DNA from: Streptomyces sp. ML-6
GTDB lineage: Bacteria > Actinomycetota > Actinomycetes > Streptomycetales > Streptomycetaceae
Reading direction: 5' to 3'
DNA length: 64,000 nucleotides
NCBI RefSeq assembly: GCF_030116705.1
Contig: NZ_JAOTIK010000001.1
Span: 62,001 to 126,000, forward strand
This document shows, piece after piece, positions 39,302 through 48,448 of the stretch (position 1 is the first letter of the stretch; each line of letters starts with the position of its first letter). The position numbers and the translations under genes were made by a program. The notes under the pieces were generated by a model that saw only the letters and a program-made list of their open reading frames with translations, searched no databases and was not told the DNA's origin.

Positions 39302-40251
39302 GCGAGGGCCTTCCGGAGGGTGTCGGTGGCGAGACCGATGGCGAGTTCCGCGGCCTGCGTCTCGCGCAGCGCGTTCAGCATCACGAAGTCGTGGATGGCG
39401 CCCTGGACGCGCAGGGCGGTGACGGGAACGCCTGCGGCTCGGAGCTTGGCCGCGTACGCCTCGCCCTCGTCGCGCAGGACGTCCGCCTCGGCCGTGATGA
39501 CCAGGGCCGGCGGCAGGCCGGCGAGCTGCTCGGTGGAGGCGCGCAGCGGCGAGGCGGTGAGCTCGGCGCGCTCGGCCTCGTCGGTCGTGTACTGGTCCCA
39601 GAACCACTTCATGGCGTCGCGGCGCAGGAAGTACCCCTCACCGAACTGGTGGTACGAGTCGGTCTCGAAGCTCGCGTCCGTGACCGGGTAGAAGAGGACC
39701 TGCTGAACGAGCGTCACGTCGCCGCGCTGCTTGGCCATGAGGGTAAGGGCGGCGCTCATGTTGCCGCCGACCGAGTCGCCCGCGACGGCGATCCGCGTGC
39801 CGTCGAGGTCCTTGTGATGTCCCTCGCGGGCGACCCACTGGGCGACGCTGTAGTTCTGCTCGATCGCGACGGGGTAGCGGGCCTCGGGCGACAGGTCGTA
39901 CTCGGGGAACACCACGGCCGCCCCTGTGCTGACGGCGAGTTCGCGGACGAGCCGGTCGTGGGTGTGCGCGTTGCCGAAGACCCAGCCCGCGCCGTGGATG
40001 TAGAGGACGACGGGGAGCGGGCCGGTGGCGCCGCGAGGGCGGACGATCCGGGCGCGGACGTCGCCGGTCGGGCCGCCGTGGACGGTGACCCACTCCTCGT
40101 CGACGTCCGGCAGGGGCACGCCCTCACCGTTCTGGACGTCGTCCACGGCCTTACGGCCTTCGGCGACGGGGATCTGGTAGAGGTAGGGCGGCTGGGCGGT
40201 GGCGTCGGCGAACGCCTGGGCGGCGGGTTCGAGGACCGGACGGTTCTTCAT
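39298..40251 (-). CDS. HSL-family alpha/beta hydrolase (esterase)
   Basis: A 317-residue esterase of the hormone-sensitive-lipase group. VVLYIHGAGWVFGNAHTHD is the HGG-type oxyanion motif with Ala in place of the second Gly, IAVAGDSVGGNMSAAL the GDSAGG nucleophile elbow, VITAEADVLRDEGEAYA the Asp, and VQGAIHDFVML the His. ATG at 40251. It is the first gene of the operon that continues with the amidohydrolase. Confidence 0.9.
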   Translation of the reverse strand: MKNRPVLEPAAQAFADATAQPPYLYQIPVAEGRKAVDDVQNGEGVPLPDVDEEWVTVHGGPTGDVRARIVRPRGATGPLPVVLYIHGAGWVFGNAHTHDRLVRELAVSTGAAVVFPEYDLSPEARYPVAIEQNYSVAQWVAREGHHKDLDGTRIAVAGDSVGGNMSAALTLMAKQRGDVTLVQQVLFYPVTDASFETDSYHQFGEGYFLRRDAMKWFWDQYTTDEAERAELTASPLRASTEQLAGLPPALVITAEADVLRDEGEAYAAKLRAAGVPVTALRVQGAIHDFVMLNALRETQAAELAIGLATDTLRKALA

Positions 40252-40292
40252 GAGGGGTTCTCCTTCTGAGTTGTACGGAACGGGGCGGGGCG

Positions 40293-41109
40293 TCAGCGGG
40301 TCGCCCGCGCGGCGGCGAGGACCTCGTCGCAGACGAGAGTCGTGCCGTCGTCGGTGTCCACGGTCACGGTGCGGGTGCCGACGTCACGGGCGACCCGGAC
40401 GGCCGACACCCCGAAGCGGATGGTGACGCCCAGATCGCTCAGCCCCCGGGTGACCTCTTCGCCGGCGCACGGCTCCCAGCCGGTCAACAGGGCCTGGTCG
40501 CGGACCAGCAGGGTGACGGAGGCGCCGAGCGAGCGCCACGCGGTGGCCATCTCGCAGGCCACCACTCCCCCCGCCGATGACGACGAACCGCGCGGGCACC
40601 ACGTCGGCAGTGGTCGCCTGCCGGTTGGTCCACACACCGACCCGGTCGAGCCCCTCGACCGGCGGAAGGGCGGGTTCCGTGCCAGTGCAGACCACGACCG
40701 CATGCCGGGCCCGCAGGGTGCGGACCGTGCCGTCGGCCCCAGTCACCTCCACCCGGCGCTCACCGGCGAGCCGTCCGTGCCCCCGTACCAGCGCGATGCC
40801 CGCACCGTCGAGCCAGTCGGCCTGGCCTGCGTCGTCACCGCGCCCGCTGAAGCGGTCCCGGCGGGCCAGCACCCGCGCCGGGTCGAGGGCCGCAGTGACC
40901 GTCTGGCGGGCCCCGTCGACCGAGCGGGCCTCCGCTCGGGCGGCGCCGGGACGCAGCAGGGCCTTGCTCAGCACGCAGGCGCGGTAGGAGCATTCGCCGC
41001 CGACCGCCTCGGCCTCGACGACGGCGGTCAGCCCCCACCTGGCGGTCCGGTCGGCGACGACCTCGCCGGCCGGACCGCCACCGACCACGACGACGTCGTA
41101 CGTGTCCAT
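40293..41109 (-). pseudogene. FAD disulfide oxidoreductase, frameshifted and truncated
   Basis: MDTYDVVVVGGGPAGEVVAD is the FAD fold and GGECSYRACVLSKALLRP carries the CxxxxC redox pair of the dihydrolipoamide/mercuric reductase family. Reading breaks at a run of six C (plus strand, 40566-40571): one base too many turns the NAD fold VIGGG into VVACEMATAWRSLGASVTLL in the next frame. That frame then stops at 40293 after the NAD domain, so the interface domain is missing. The ATG overlaps the Dps stop (TGATG). The frameshift could be a sequencing error; the truncation could not. Confidence 0.8.
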
Positions 41110-41687
41110 CAGCCGTGCACCAGAGGGGTGTCCACGAGGTGCTCGGCCAGGAACCACACCTGCGCCTCGCCGGTACGGATGACGTCGGAGACGAGCAGGT
41201 CGGCGCTGCCCTCGTCGCCCTCCCCGGAAAGCCGGGCGGCGGCGTCCCTCGCGTCGATCAGGATCCGCTCGTGCGCGTCGAGGAGCCGTGACAGCATGAC
41301 GGGCACCGGCTCGACGCCGTCCGGCGGACGGGGGATCGCCGTCAGCTCCGCGACGTGGCGCGGGTCCCCGACGGCGACGCCGCCGAGGCTCTGTACCCGC
41401 TCGGCCAGCGCGTCCACGATGGCCAGCTGGGCCTCGGCGTGCTTGTCCAGCATCAGGTGGAGCGAGTAGAAGGTCGCCCCGCGCATGAGCCAGTGGTGCT
41501 TCTTGTAGAGGGAGTAGAGGATCTGCGTGTCGGCGAGGACGCGGTTCAGCCGCTGGCAGGCGTACATGCGGGTGTCGTGGCCGAGGCCGATCGGCAACTG
41601 CTTGAGCGTGCCGAACGCCTGGGTCTCGGCGCCCTTCTGATGCAGCAGCGGCTGACCGCCGCCGTGCGGGGTCGTGAGGGTGTCCAT
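41109..41687 (-). CDS. Dps-family ferritin-like protein
   Basis: A 192-residue DNA-protection ferritin. LYSLYKKHHWLMRGATFYSL HLMLDKHAEAQ holds the ferroxidase ligands (H..D..E pattern at the dimer interface), and SRLLDAHERILIDARDAAA the second helix pair. Dps dodecamers oxidise and store iron and bind DNA under peroxide stress. The ATG at 41687 follows AGGAGT. It is coupled to the broken FAD oxidoreductase gene downstream, hinting that the intact ancestor had a role in redox stress. Confidence 0.9.
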   Translation of the reverse strand: MDTLTTPHGGGQPLLHQKGAETQAFGTLKQLPIGLGHDTRMYACQRLNRVLADTQILYSLYKKHHWLMRGATFYSLHLMLDKHAEAQLAIVDALAERVQSLGGVAVGDPRHVAELTAIPRPPDGVEPVPVMLSRLLDAHERILIDARDAAARLSGEGDEGSADLLVSDVIRTGEAQVWFLAEHLVDTPLVHG

Positions 41688-41730
41688 CGAGTACTCCTGA
41701 TCGACTGGTGGGGAAAGAGATGGGTGGGCC

Positions 41731-41762
41731 CGGCCGCCCGGTCGGGGGTACACGGGCGGCCG
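41731..41762. terminator. Hairpin between DoxX and Dps genes
   Basis: CGGCCGCCCG (41731-41740) and CGGGCGGCCG (41753-41762) form a perfect 10-bp stem with a 12-nt loop, just past the DoxX stop on the minus strand. Confidence 0.6.
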
Positions 41763-41785
41763 GACCCGGTCTGCGTTGCTCGCGC

Positions 41786-42292
41786 TCAGCGCTCGGCAAT
41801 CGCCGGGGCGGGGGGCCGGTGCAGGACGAGCCAGGTGAGGAGGCCGCTGCCGAGACCGGCCACGAGCGCGAGGGCGGCCCACCACAGCGGGTACGGCGTG
41901 AGGCCGAGGACCGCGTCGAGGGACCAGGCGCCGGGTCCGGTGGCGGCGAGAGCGGCGGCGGTGCCGATGAGGACGAGCGGGTACTCGTATCCGTCGTTCT
42001 GCACCCAGAGCCCGTGGCGCCATTTCACGGTGAGGGCGACGGTCATGACCCCGATGGCGCCGGTCGCGGCGAGCGGGGTCAGGAGGCCGGCGGCGAGCAG
42101 CAGGCCGGAGCCGATCTGACCACCGCCCGCCGCCAGGGCGGTGAGGACACCGCCGCGGAAGCCGTCGGCGCGGAACTCCTCGGTACCACCCTCAAGTCCC
42201 TTGCCGCCCAGGTGCGAACTGACCTTCTGCACACCGTGGCCGGCGACGAGCAGTCCCACCAGCAGACGCAGGATCAGAATGCCGGTGTCCAC
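41786..42292 (-). CDS. DoxX family membrane protein (second)
   Basis: A 168-residue protein with four to five membrane segments. RLLVGLLVAGHGVQKVSSHL GGKGLEGGTEEF is the DoxX N-terminal signature (GHGxQKLFGWFGGxG), GQIGSGLLLAAGLLTPLAA the second helix pair. It is only distantly related to the DoxX at 299. It starts 5 bp past the stop of the isochorismatase-like gene, forming one operon. Confidence 0.88.
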   Translation of the reverse strand: MDTGILILRLLVGLLVAGHGVQKVSSHLGGKGLEGGTEEFRADGFRGGVLTALAAGGGQIGSGLLLAAGLLTPLAATGAIGVMTVALTVKWRHGLWVQNDGYEYPLVLIGTAAALAATGPGAWSLDAVLGLTPYPLWWAALALVAGLGSGLLTWLVLHRPPAPAIAER

Positions 42293-42297
42293 AGGAT

Positions 42298-42960
42298 TCA
42301 GCCTGCCGCGTGCGCGCCAATGACCGACTGCGCGTACACGACCCCCAGGCCGTACGCACCCGCGTGGGCCTTGACGATCTCCATGACGGCGCCGTACGTC
42401 TCCTGGCGCGCCCAGTCGCGCTGCAGCTCCAGAAGGACCTGGACCCAGGTCACGGGGACGGCGCCGGCGGCGATCATCCGCTGCAGTGCGTGCTCGTGGG
42501 CGGCCGGGCTGACGCCACCAGAGGCGTCGGTCACGACGTACACCTCGTAGCCTTGCTCAAGCGCGGAGAGCGCGGGCAGCACCAGGCAGACCTCGGTCCA
42601 CAGACCCGACAGGATGATCTTCTTGCGCCCGGTCGCCTTGACCGCCGCCACGAGCGCCTCGTCCTCCCAGGCGTTCATGGTGGTGCGGTCGATGACCTCG
42701 TTCTTGGGGAACACCTCGGCAAGCTGCGGCAGCAGGGGCCCGGAGAAGGACTCGGCGGCGACCGTGGTCAGGACGGCCGGAACGTCGAACGCCTTGGCCG
42801 CCTTGGCGAGACCCACGGTGCTGTTGATGATCGCGGCACGGTCACCGCTGCCGGTGCCGAAGAACATCTGCGGCTGGTGGTCCACGAAGAGCATGACCGA
42901 GTTGTCGGGCGTGAGCAGATCCTTGCTCGGAGCGGCCTGCACCTTGCTGACGTCGAACAT
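42298..42960 (-). CDS. Isochorismatase-like hydrolase (YcaC-type)
   Basis: A 220-residue cysteine hydrolase. VMLFVDHQPQMFFG carries the Asp, KKIILSGLWTEVCLVLPAL the catalytic Cys, and YVVTDASGGVSPAAHEHALQ RMIAAGAVPV closes the fold. The pattern is that of YcaC and related enzymes of unknown substrate. The ATG at 42960 has AAAGGA about 7 nt upstream; an extension to 43086 lacks support. DoxX and Dps genes follow, forming a stress-like group. Confidence 0.88.
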   Translation of the reverse strand: MFDVSKVQAAPSKDLLTPDNSVMLFVDHQPQMFFGTGSGDRAAIINSTVGLAKAAKAFDVPAVLTTVAAESFSGPLLPQLAEVFPKNEVIDRTTMNAWEDEALVAAVKATGRKKIILSGLWTEVCLVLPALSALEQGYEVYVVTDASGGVSPAAHEHALQRMIAAGAVPVTWVQVLLELQRDWARQETYGAVMEIVKAHAGAYGLGVVYAQSVIGAHAAG

Positions 42961-43259
42961 GAGGGGTCCTTTCGAAGCAATCGGTAACGTGCCCGCCACC
43001 TCCGCGGCTCGGCACTTCTTCAAGCTATGAGCGACCCGACCGACGGTGTTGACCTCCTGCGCCCAGGGGTTGGCACGACAGCGCACAACCGGTCAAGGAC
43101 GAGAGCCGTGCGGTGTCACCGGCGCGAACCGCACACGGGCGCGACGCTGGTAACCCCGCCGACACGGACGAGGGTGGCCACAGCCTCTACCTCGTCGGCC
43201 GGTTCGCCGCCCCGCTGGGGCACCCGCCTCCTGCCCAGGGCAAGACGATCTGGTGAACC

Positions 43260-43650
43260 TTGACCCCGAGGCGCGGCGCGTTCGTCTCCAGCGGTATGGC
43301 CGGCTTCCTGGCCTTCTCGGTGATCGGACTGTTCCTGAGCCTCGTACCGACCTACGTCACCAAGCTTTCCGGCAGCGGCAACCTCGCCCTGGCCGGTGGT
43401 GCAGTCGCGCTGATGCTCGCCTGTTCCGTGGCCGCCCAGATCGCAGCGTCAGGCCGCCAGGCGCTCGGTATCCGGATCCCCGGCCTGGTCCTGCCGGCTT
43501 CCGGTCTGGTCCTGCCGGCGGTAGCAGCGGCGCCGGCTCACTCGCCCTGCTGCTGACCGCCACCGTCATCGGCGGCGTCGGGCAGGGCTGGCCTTCCTCG
43601 GCGGTATCACCGAAATCAACCAGCTCGCTCCCAAGGACCGGCACTACGAC
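43260..43650 (+). pseudogene. MFS transporter fragment, two frameshifts
   Basis: RGAFVSSGMAGFLAFSVIGL FLSLVPTYVTKLSGSGNLAL AGGAVALMLACSVAAQ is the middle of a 12-helix MFS exporter. The reading then moves to LLLTATVIGGVGQG and to GLAFLGGITEINQLAPKDRH in two further frames. N- and C-terminal halves are gone. The last piece runs without a stop into the next frame (43649-44094). Confidence 0.7.
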
Positions 43651-44094
43651 AGCCTGATCGCCCAGGCCGAGGCCATCACCGACACCCCACCCCTCGATGC
43701 AGCCACATGCGCCGACATCGACTGGCGGCTGTGCCACATCGCACCGGCCGACCGGATCATCACCACCGCGCTCCGCGAGCAGATCAACGGCCACCCCGCC
43801 ACCGTCGACAACCAGCCCTCGACGGACCCCGACCGGATCAAGAAGATGGTCAGCACCACCACGCATGCGCAGCGGGTCGACAGCGTGCGTCGCAACTGGG
43901 CGGAACTGCGGTCCCTGCTGGTGGCATGCTCCCCCGCCAACACCCAGGCCCGGCTCACGCTGCGCATGCACGACCGCGACGGGGAGTACGTGAGTGACTC
44001 GGTGCTCACCTGGTCCGACCTGATCGAGATGCGGACGACCCGGCACATCCCCGGGTACCGTGACGCCCTCGCGCAAGCCGCGCCGCAAGCGTAA
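43649..44094 (+). CDS. Hypothetical protein, possibly a fused fragment
   Basis: The frame continues from the MFS remnant without a stop: YDSLIAQAEAITDTPPLDAA, DIDWRLCHIAPADRIITTAL, RIKKMVSTTTHAQRVDSVRR NWAELRSLL, RLTLRMHDRDGEYVSDSVLT, ending QAAPQA at 44094. The composition is protein-like and consistent across 148 codons, but no good start exists before an internal ATG at 43846. No family recognised. It is probably the body of a gene whose 5' end was lost in the rearrangement. Confidence 0.4.
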
Positions 44095-44469
44095 CGCCAG
44101 GCGCACTGACCGGAAGCGGACCCCCGAGCCGGCGAAATTCCCCTGGGCCGCCTCACATAAGCAGCCGGCCCGGACAGCAGCCGTGCAGGGCCGTGCAGCC
44201 CAGACCGACGGTGAGTGACAGGCACAAAGTCCTGAAGGCCCTGTCATTCCCGGCCCCCCAGGGCCCCGGGCCCGTGTCGCCGACCGGCCGTTGTCTGAGG
44301 GGCCGGGGCAACCTACACGCCTGAGCCGAGTCGGCTGAAGGCCCAGCGCAGTACCTCCTGGTCGACTCGGGTCCGTCCGGTGCGCGTCAGGGCGGTGCGG
44401 GTGTGGAGTGGGGCCAAAACTGCCCGTCGAAAACACCCCAGCTCACACACCCCCCACACCCCAACTGAC
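44095..44469. other. Gap without recognisable genes
   Basis: No supported gene. The stretch has several C- and A-rich runs (for example around 44440-44470) and a short minus-strand frame ending at 44313 without family resemblance. It leads into a transposase remnant. Confidence 0.4.
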
Positions 44470-44630
44470 CACCCCCCAGCGTTACGGCAGCCATGCTCAC
44501 TGCGTGGTGATGCGCGCGGGCAACGGTGGGATCCACGCCGACCAGGCCGAGATCGGTGTCGTCGCGTGCCGCGGCCTCGGTGATCACCGCTTCCACGAGC
44601 GTCTGGAAGACCCCGGTGGACGTCCACATG
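44470..44630 (-). pseudogene. IS5-type transposase remnant
   Basis: The minus strand reads WTSTGVFQTLVEAVITEAAA RDDTDLGLVGVDPTVARAHHHA. This equals the block around the first catalytic Asp in IS5-type transposases (VF..LVEAVI.EAA..G.TDL..V.VDST.ARAHHHAAG). Nothing else of the gene remains. Confidence 0.65.
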
Positions 44631-44689
44631 CACCTGATCGCATGAATATCCGCATGACGGCCCGCGCGGAGATCCGGTAGGGATAACCC

Positions 44690-45145
44690 ATGCCGATTCG
44701 TGTGAGCCTTGACGACCTGTGCCGGGAGACCTGGGAGGAGGTGGCCGACCTGACGGTGGCCGACGACCAGCGCGACCTCATCGCGTCCAACCTGTATTCG
44801 ATCGCGGAAAGTCGCTTCTTGCCGGGCTTCGTGACCCGTGCGGTGATGCATGATGAGCACGCCGTGGGCTTCGCGATGTACGGTCCCGATCCCGACGACG
44901 GTCAGATGTGGCTCTACCGCTTGATGATCGACAAGGATCACCAGGGAATGGGTCTGGGACGAGCCGCTCTCCAGCAGGTCATCGCCCACGTGCGGGAAGC
45001 GTTCGACGCGCCGGTGCTGCGGCTGGGGGTACGCACGGACAACCTCGCGGCCAGGGCGCTCTACACCTCTGCCGGATTCGTCCCCACCGGGCAGGTCCTC
45101 GGCGATGAGGACATCCTGGAGTTCCGTCTGTCCGCCACCGACTGA
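44690..45145 (+). CDS. GNAT acetyltransferase, SpeG-like
   Basis: A 151-residue acetyltransferase. DGQMWLYRLMIDKDHQGMGL GRAAL is the beta4 / acetyl-CoA pyrophosphate loop (Q-x-x-G-x-G), LRLGVRTDNLAARALYTSAG F the NxxAxxLYxxxGF signature. The opening VSLDDLCRETWEEVADLTVA resembles spermidine/diamine acetyltransferases. ATG at 44690; no strong ribosome site is visible in TAGGGATAACCC. It is an intact gene within the island. Confidence 0.88.
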   Translation: MPIRVSLDDLCRETWEEVADLTVADDQRDLIASNLYSIAESRFLPGFVTRAVMHDEHAVGFAMYGPDPDDGQMWLYRLMIDKDHQGMGLGRAALQQVIAHVREAFDAPVLRLGVRTDNLAARALYTSAGFVPTGQVLGDEDILEFRLSATD

Positions 45146-45229
45146 GCGGCGCGGAATCTCCGTCACCCATTACCGGCCGGCCCCCTGACACCAGGTTCCC
45201 CGCCGCCCGCTGGTGAGGGCCGTGAGGCG

Positions 45230-45421
45230 GTGCGGTTGCTGCCGAAGACGCTGGCCGCCCAGGACGACGACCGGACCCTCGCTGCGGCAGAGAAGCTCAC
45301 CGACGCCCACTGGACGGGAACAGCGCGCGGAGTGCCGACACGGGCACGAGCCCTCCGCCCCCTCGGCCAGATGCTGACCAAGGTCGGAATCGGACTCACC
45401 CGAGCACCCGCCGGGCAGTGA
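45230..45421 (+). CDS. Short hypothetical protein
   Basis: A 63-codon frame from a GTG: LLPKTLAAQDDDRTLAAAEK LTDAHWTGTARG, then LRPLGQMLTKVGIGLTRAPA. Protein-like but with no family recognised, no clear ribosome site, and the frame is open upstream to about 45212. It could be the 3' end of a larger lost gene. Confidence 0.3.
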   Translation: MRLLPKTLAAQDDDRTLAAAEKLTDAHWTGTARGVPTRARALRPLGQMLTKVGIGLTRAPAGQ

Positions 45422-45477
45422 CGCACCGCGCGTGGCTCGCGCTGCTATCTCTCATGAACATTCACGGGCCTCAAGAT

Positions 45478-47007
45478 TCACAACTGCTGCCCGAACTGCC
45501 AGACAAACGCTGCCCCTGGAAGTGAACGAAGCCACACGTAGCGGACTGGCCGCTGAGCCCATGTGTCGTGGCGGGCCGCGGCGTTCGCGACCTTGGCCGC
45601 GTCGGTCAGTTCGCGCAGGGCGTCCGCCGCCTGGGGATGCAGGGGGACCATGCGCTCGGCGTAGGTCTTGCCGACCGGGATCCGCAGACGCGGATAGCCG
45701 TCGGGGTAGGCGTCCGGGCAGTCCAGGGTCAGCCGTGCGATCTCCCCGCGCCGGGCACCGCTCCAGCGCAGCAGAAGCAGAGCGGCTCGTTGGTGCGGGT
45801 CTTCGAGTTCTTCGACCGCGTCCATGAGGCGGTCCAGCTCGGCCCGGCGGATGAACCGCGGCAGCGCGGAGGGGAGTTTGGGCATGTCCGAGCGGCCGAG
45901 CAGGGGTCGGCCCGGGACATCGCTCCAGCCCTATTGGCTGGTCTCGCGGAAGAACTGAAGCAGTGGGCTGAGGTAGGTACAGCGGGATCGGGCTGTCAGC
46001 GGCCGTCCGGTGCGGGCGTTGGTGTGTTCGTGGAGGTGGGCCATGAAGCCCTCGACGTGCCGCCGCTCCAGCTGGGTCATCGCATCGATCTCGGGGTGAG
46101 CCCGGGCGAGCCAGCGCAGGAAGTAGCGGAGGGCGTCGCGTGAGTGGCGGACGGACTCCGCGCGGTCGCTCGTCTGCAACCGGCCCAAAAGCCAGCGCGT
46201 CACTGGGGCGGCGAGGGCCGACGGCGTCTCGGGAGGGGTGAGTTCGGTTCGCCAGAGTTCGGCGGTCTTCAGGTCGTGGAATGGCGGCTCGGGGACCTGT
46301 CCGATGTTGAACAGCAGCACATGGACGCCGGGCAGCCGGGTCAGACACGCCTTCTGGTAGATCTCGGCGAGCTGGTCCGTGGGCATGCGGCGGCGTGCGT
46401 TGGAGACATGGCCGGCCCGCACGAACCCGGCCTCCGGCCGGGCTCAGTAGCGCTTGATCTCTTCGGCGAGCGCGGTGAGGTCGTCGAGCCGGATCGCGCG
46501 CAGATCGGGGTCACCGCGCATCAGGAGAAGGCGGGTGAAGGTCCAGGTCAGGACGGACCGGCCGCTGACAGGCGCATAACCGAGCTGGAGCATGCGGGCA
46601 GAGAACGAATCGAGCAGATCCAGGTCCAGCCCGAGCCCGACGGCGACCTTGGGGACGAACAGGCTGTCGAAGTTCCGGCTGAGGACGTAGTCGGCGTCCA
46701 GCCGGAGACCGTGCACCAGCGAGAGGTAGGCCAGATAGGGGCCTGCCTCGTGGGCCGACCCGATGCGTTTGCCGGACTCGTGCGCGACGCGTCCGTGCAG
46801 GTCCAGGCGGACCAGCAGTGGTTCGGCGAACCAGTCCTCCAGGTTCGGCCAGTGTTCGAGGAAGCGGTTGTAGGAGTAGCGGCGGAACTTGATCGACGCC
46901 GGGGCGTCGGCGAACGTCGCGCGGACCCAGGCGAAGTACTCCTGCCTCGGCGCGTGGCACCGGCGGCGGCCCGGTTCCGGGGCGGGCGCCAGGGTGAGCG
47001 CGGTCAC
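45478..47007 (-). pseudogene. Tn554-like second tyrosine recombinase, two in-frame stops and 3' loss
   Basis: From a GTG at 47007 (overlapping the upstream recombinase stop, GTGA) a single frame of 510 codons runs to 45478 with two internal stops: TGA at 46444-46446 (after EEIKRY) and TAG at 45931-45933 (after FFRETSQ, where TGG is expected before GWSD). The pieces hold a core-binding domain (DALRYFLRWLARAHPEID) and the start of the catalytic domain with the first Arg (LLLLRWSGARRGEIARL). Later catalytic residues are lost at a junction near 45525-45540. Size and order resemble TnpB of Tn554-type elements. Confidence 0.7.
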
Positions 47008-48140
47008 CGGTTGTTCTCCAGGGCGCGGGCGTAGTCGGCCAGCACGGCCTCGTCGGAGACCCGGGTGTAAACCTTCGCCGACTCCGGCGACGCATGCCCC
47101 AATCGCTTTTGCAACGACAGCTCCCGCATCCCGCCCTCCCACATCGCCGTGGCGTGCGTGTGCCGCAGCGCGTGCGGCGTGGTCTCCGGCGTGCGCAGGC
47201 CGAGCTTGTCCAGCCGCCGCGCGAACAGCCGCACCACCGCGTCGTAGCCCAACGGCTCCAGACAGCGGGTGCCCTTCCCACCGACCAGGAACACGAACGG
47301 GCTGGTCGCATCGAGGGGACGCTCGTGCATCACATAGCGGCTGACCGCCTCCAGGGTGCGAGGCTCGTGCAGGTCCACCACCCTCTCGGTGCGGGACTTG
47401 CCACGGACCCCGCGCGGATGATCGTCACGCTTGCGGACCCTCACCCGGCGGCGGCCGTAGGAGATGTCATCCAGGTGCAGCGACAGCACCTCGCCCGGCC
47501 GCAACCCGCCATCCAGCATCGGCAAGAACACCGCCAGGTCCCGCAACCGCTCCAAGCTGCCGATGAACTGCTCCAGCACCGCCTCGTCCACGGGGCGCGG
47601 CAGCCGCCGCGGCTGCTTGACCGTCACCGTGCGGCGAGTCCGCTGCTGACGGCTCGCGCGGCCCATGAACGGCTGATGCCGGTCCGGCACCCGGGCAAGC
47701 GCGGGGTCAAGGCGCTTCTGCATCGGCGAGTCGCCGTTGTACTCCTCGGCGGCCACCGCCCAGTCGTAGAAGCTGGAGACGGCCGCCAGGATCCGATTCA
47801 CCGTCGCCGGAGCGAGCAGACTGCCCGACGCCTCCGGACCGCCGACCACGACCGTCAGGCCCAGCCGCTGGGCGGGCCGACGCGACGGCGCCTGCCGCAG
47901 GAACGCCAGCAGCCGCAAGGCATCCGGGCCCCGGAACTCGCGCCAGTCCATGCCCTCAGCAGCGAGAAAGGTGAACAGCCGCCGCAGGTCGTACGCGTAC
48001 GCACAGATCGTATGCGGCGAGAAACCCCGGTCGACCAGATGATGCAGGAACCGGCAGGCCGCCGTGGCCGGTTCACCGTCACCGTCCACCAACCGGACCC
48101 GTCGTACGACACCGCCATCGCGTTCCTCGACCACCCGCAC
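47004..48140 (-). CDS. Tyrosine recombinase, first of a Tn554-like pair
   Basis: A 378-residue recombinase with an intact active site: Arg in MLDGGLRPGEVLSLHL, the HxxR box in TPHALRHTHATAMWEGG, His in LQKRLGHASPESAKVYTRVS with the nucleophile Tyr in VYTRVS. The N-terminal core-binding domain reads PHTICAYAYDLRRLFTFLAA. It corresponds in size to TnpA of Tn554-type transposons, followed by an overlapping TnpB-like gene. As the partner is broken, transposition of this copy is unlikely, though single recombination by this enzyme could remain. Confidence 0.85.
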   Translation of the reverse strand: MRVVEERDGGVVRRVRLVDGDGEPATAACRFLHHLVDRGFSPHTICAYAYDLRRLFTFLAAEGMDWREFRGPDALRLLAFLRQAPSRRPAQRLGLTVVVGGPEASGSLLAPATVNRILAAVSSFYDWAVAAEEYNGDSPMQKRLDPALARVPDRHQPFMGRASRQQRTRRTVTVKQPRRLPRPVDEAVLEQFIGSLERLRDLAVFLPMLDGGLRPGEVLSLHLDDISYGRRRVRVRKRDDHPRGVRGKSRTERVVDLHEPRTLEAVSRYVMHERPLDATSPFVFLVGGKGTRCLEPLGYDAVVRLFARRLDKLGLRTPETTPHALRHTHATAMWEGGMRELSLQKRLGHASPESAKVYTRVSDEAVLADYARALENNR

Positions 48141-48241
48141 ACCGGCCTCCCCGAGCCTGCACTCGGACGGCCCGACGAGACCGGCACCTTCACCGCCACG
48201 GCACCAGTTCAGGCGTCACTCGAAGGTGTCCGGATAAGGAG

Positions 48242-48358
48242 ATGTACGGGGAGGTGAACCTCGACATGGACGCCCGCCTGGACCTCGCCGCGGTTACCGT
48301 GCCGGGCCCTCGCGCACCAGTGGCCGCCGACGACCAGCAGCCGGCCGCACACGGGTGA
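48242..48358 (+). CDS. Possible 38-residue small protein
   Basis: AAGGAG lies at 48236-48241, directly before an ATG opening MYGEVNLDMDARLDLAAVTV, then PGPRAPVAADDQQPAAHG and a stop. The ribosome-site spacing is too short for the first ATG, but a GTG four codons in is well placed. No family recognised. It lies beside the start of the recombinase pair, within a stretch (48141-48448) that otherwise shows no gene, and may mark the element edge. Confidence 0.3.
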   Translation: MYGEVNLDMDARLDLAAVTVPGPRAPVAADDQQPAAHG

Positions 48359-48448
48359 CCACCGGCGATTCGGTGATCTTGATCCAGTGGCTGATGACCC
48401 GGTGACGTGTCTGAGGGCACGTCAGCCGCGCCACCAAGAGGCGATGGG

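Noticed and set aside
47004..48140. Phage integrase with an attachment site in a tRNA gene
   Set aside because: No tRNA gene or att-like direct repeat is nearby, and the overlapping second recombinase points to a Tn554-like transposon.
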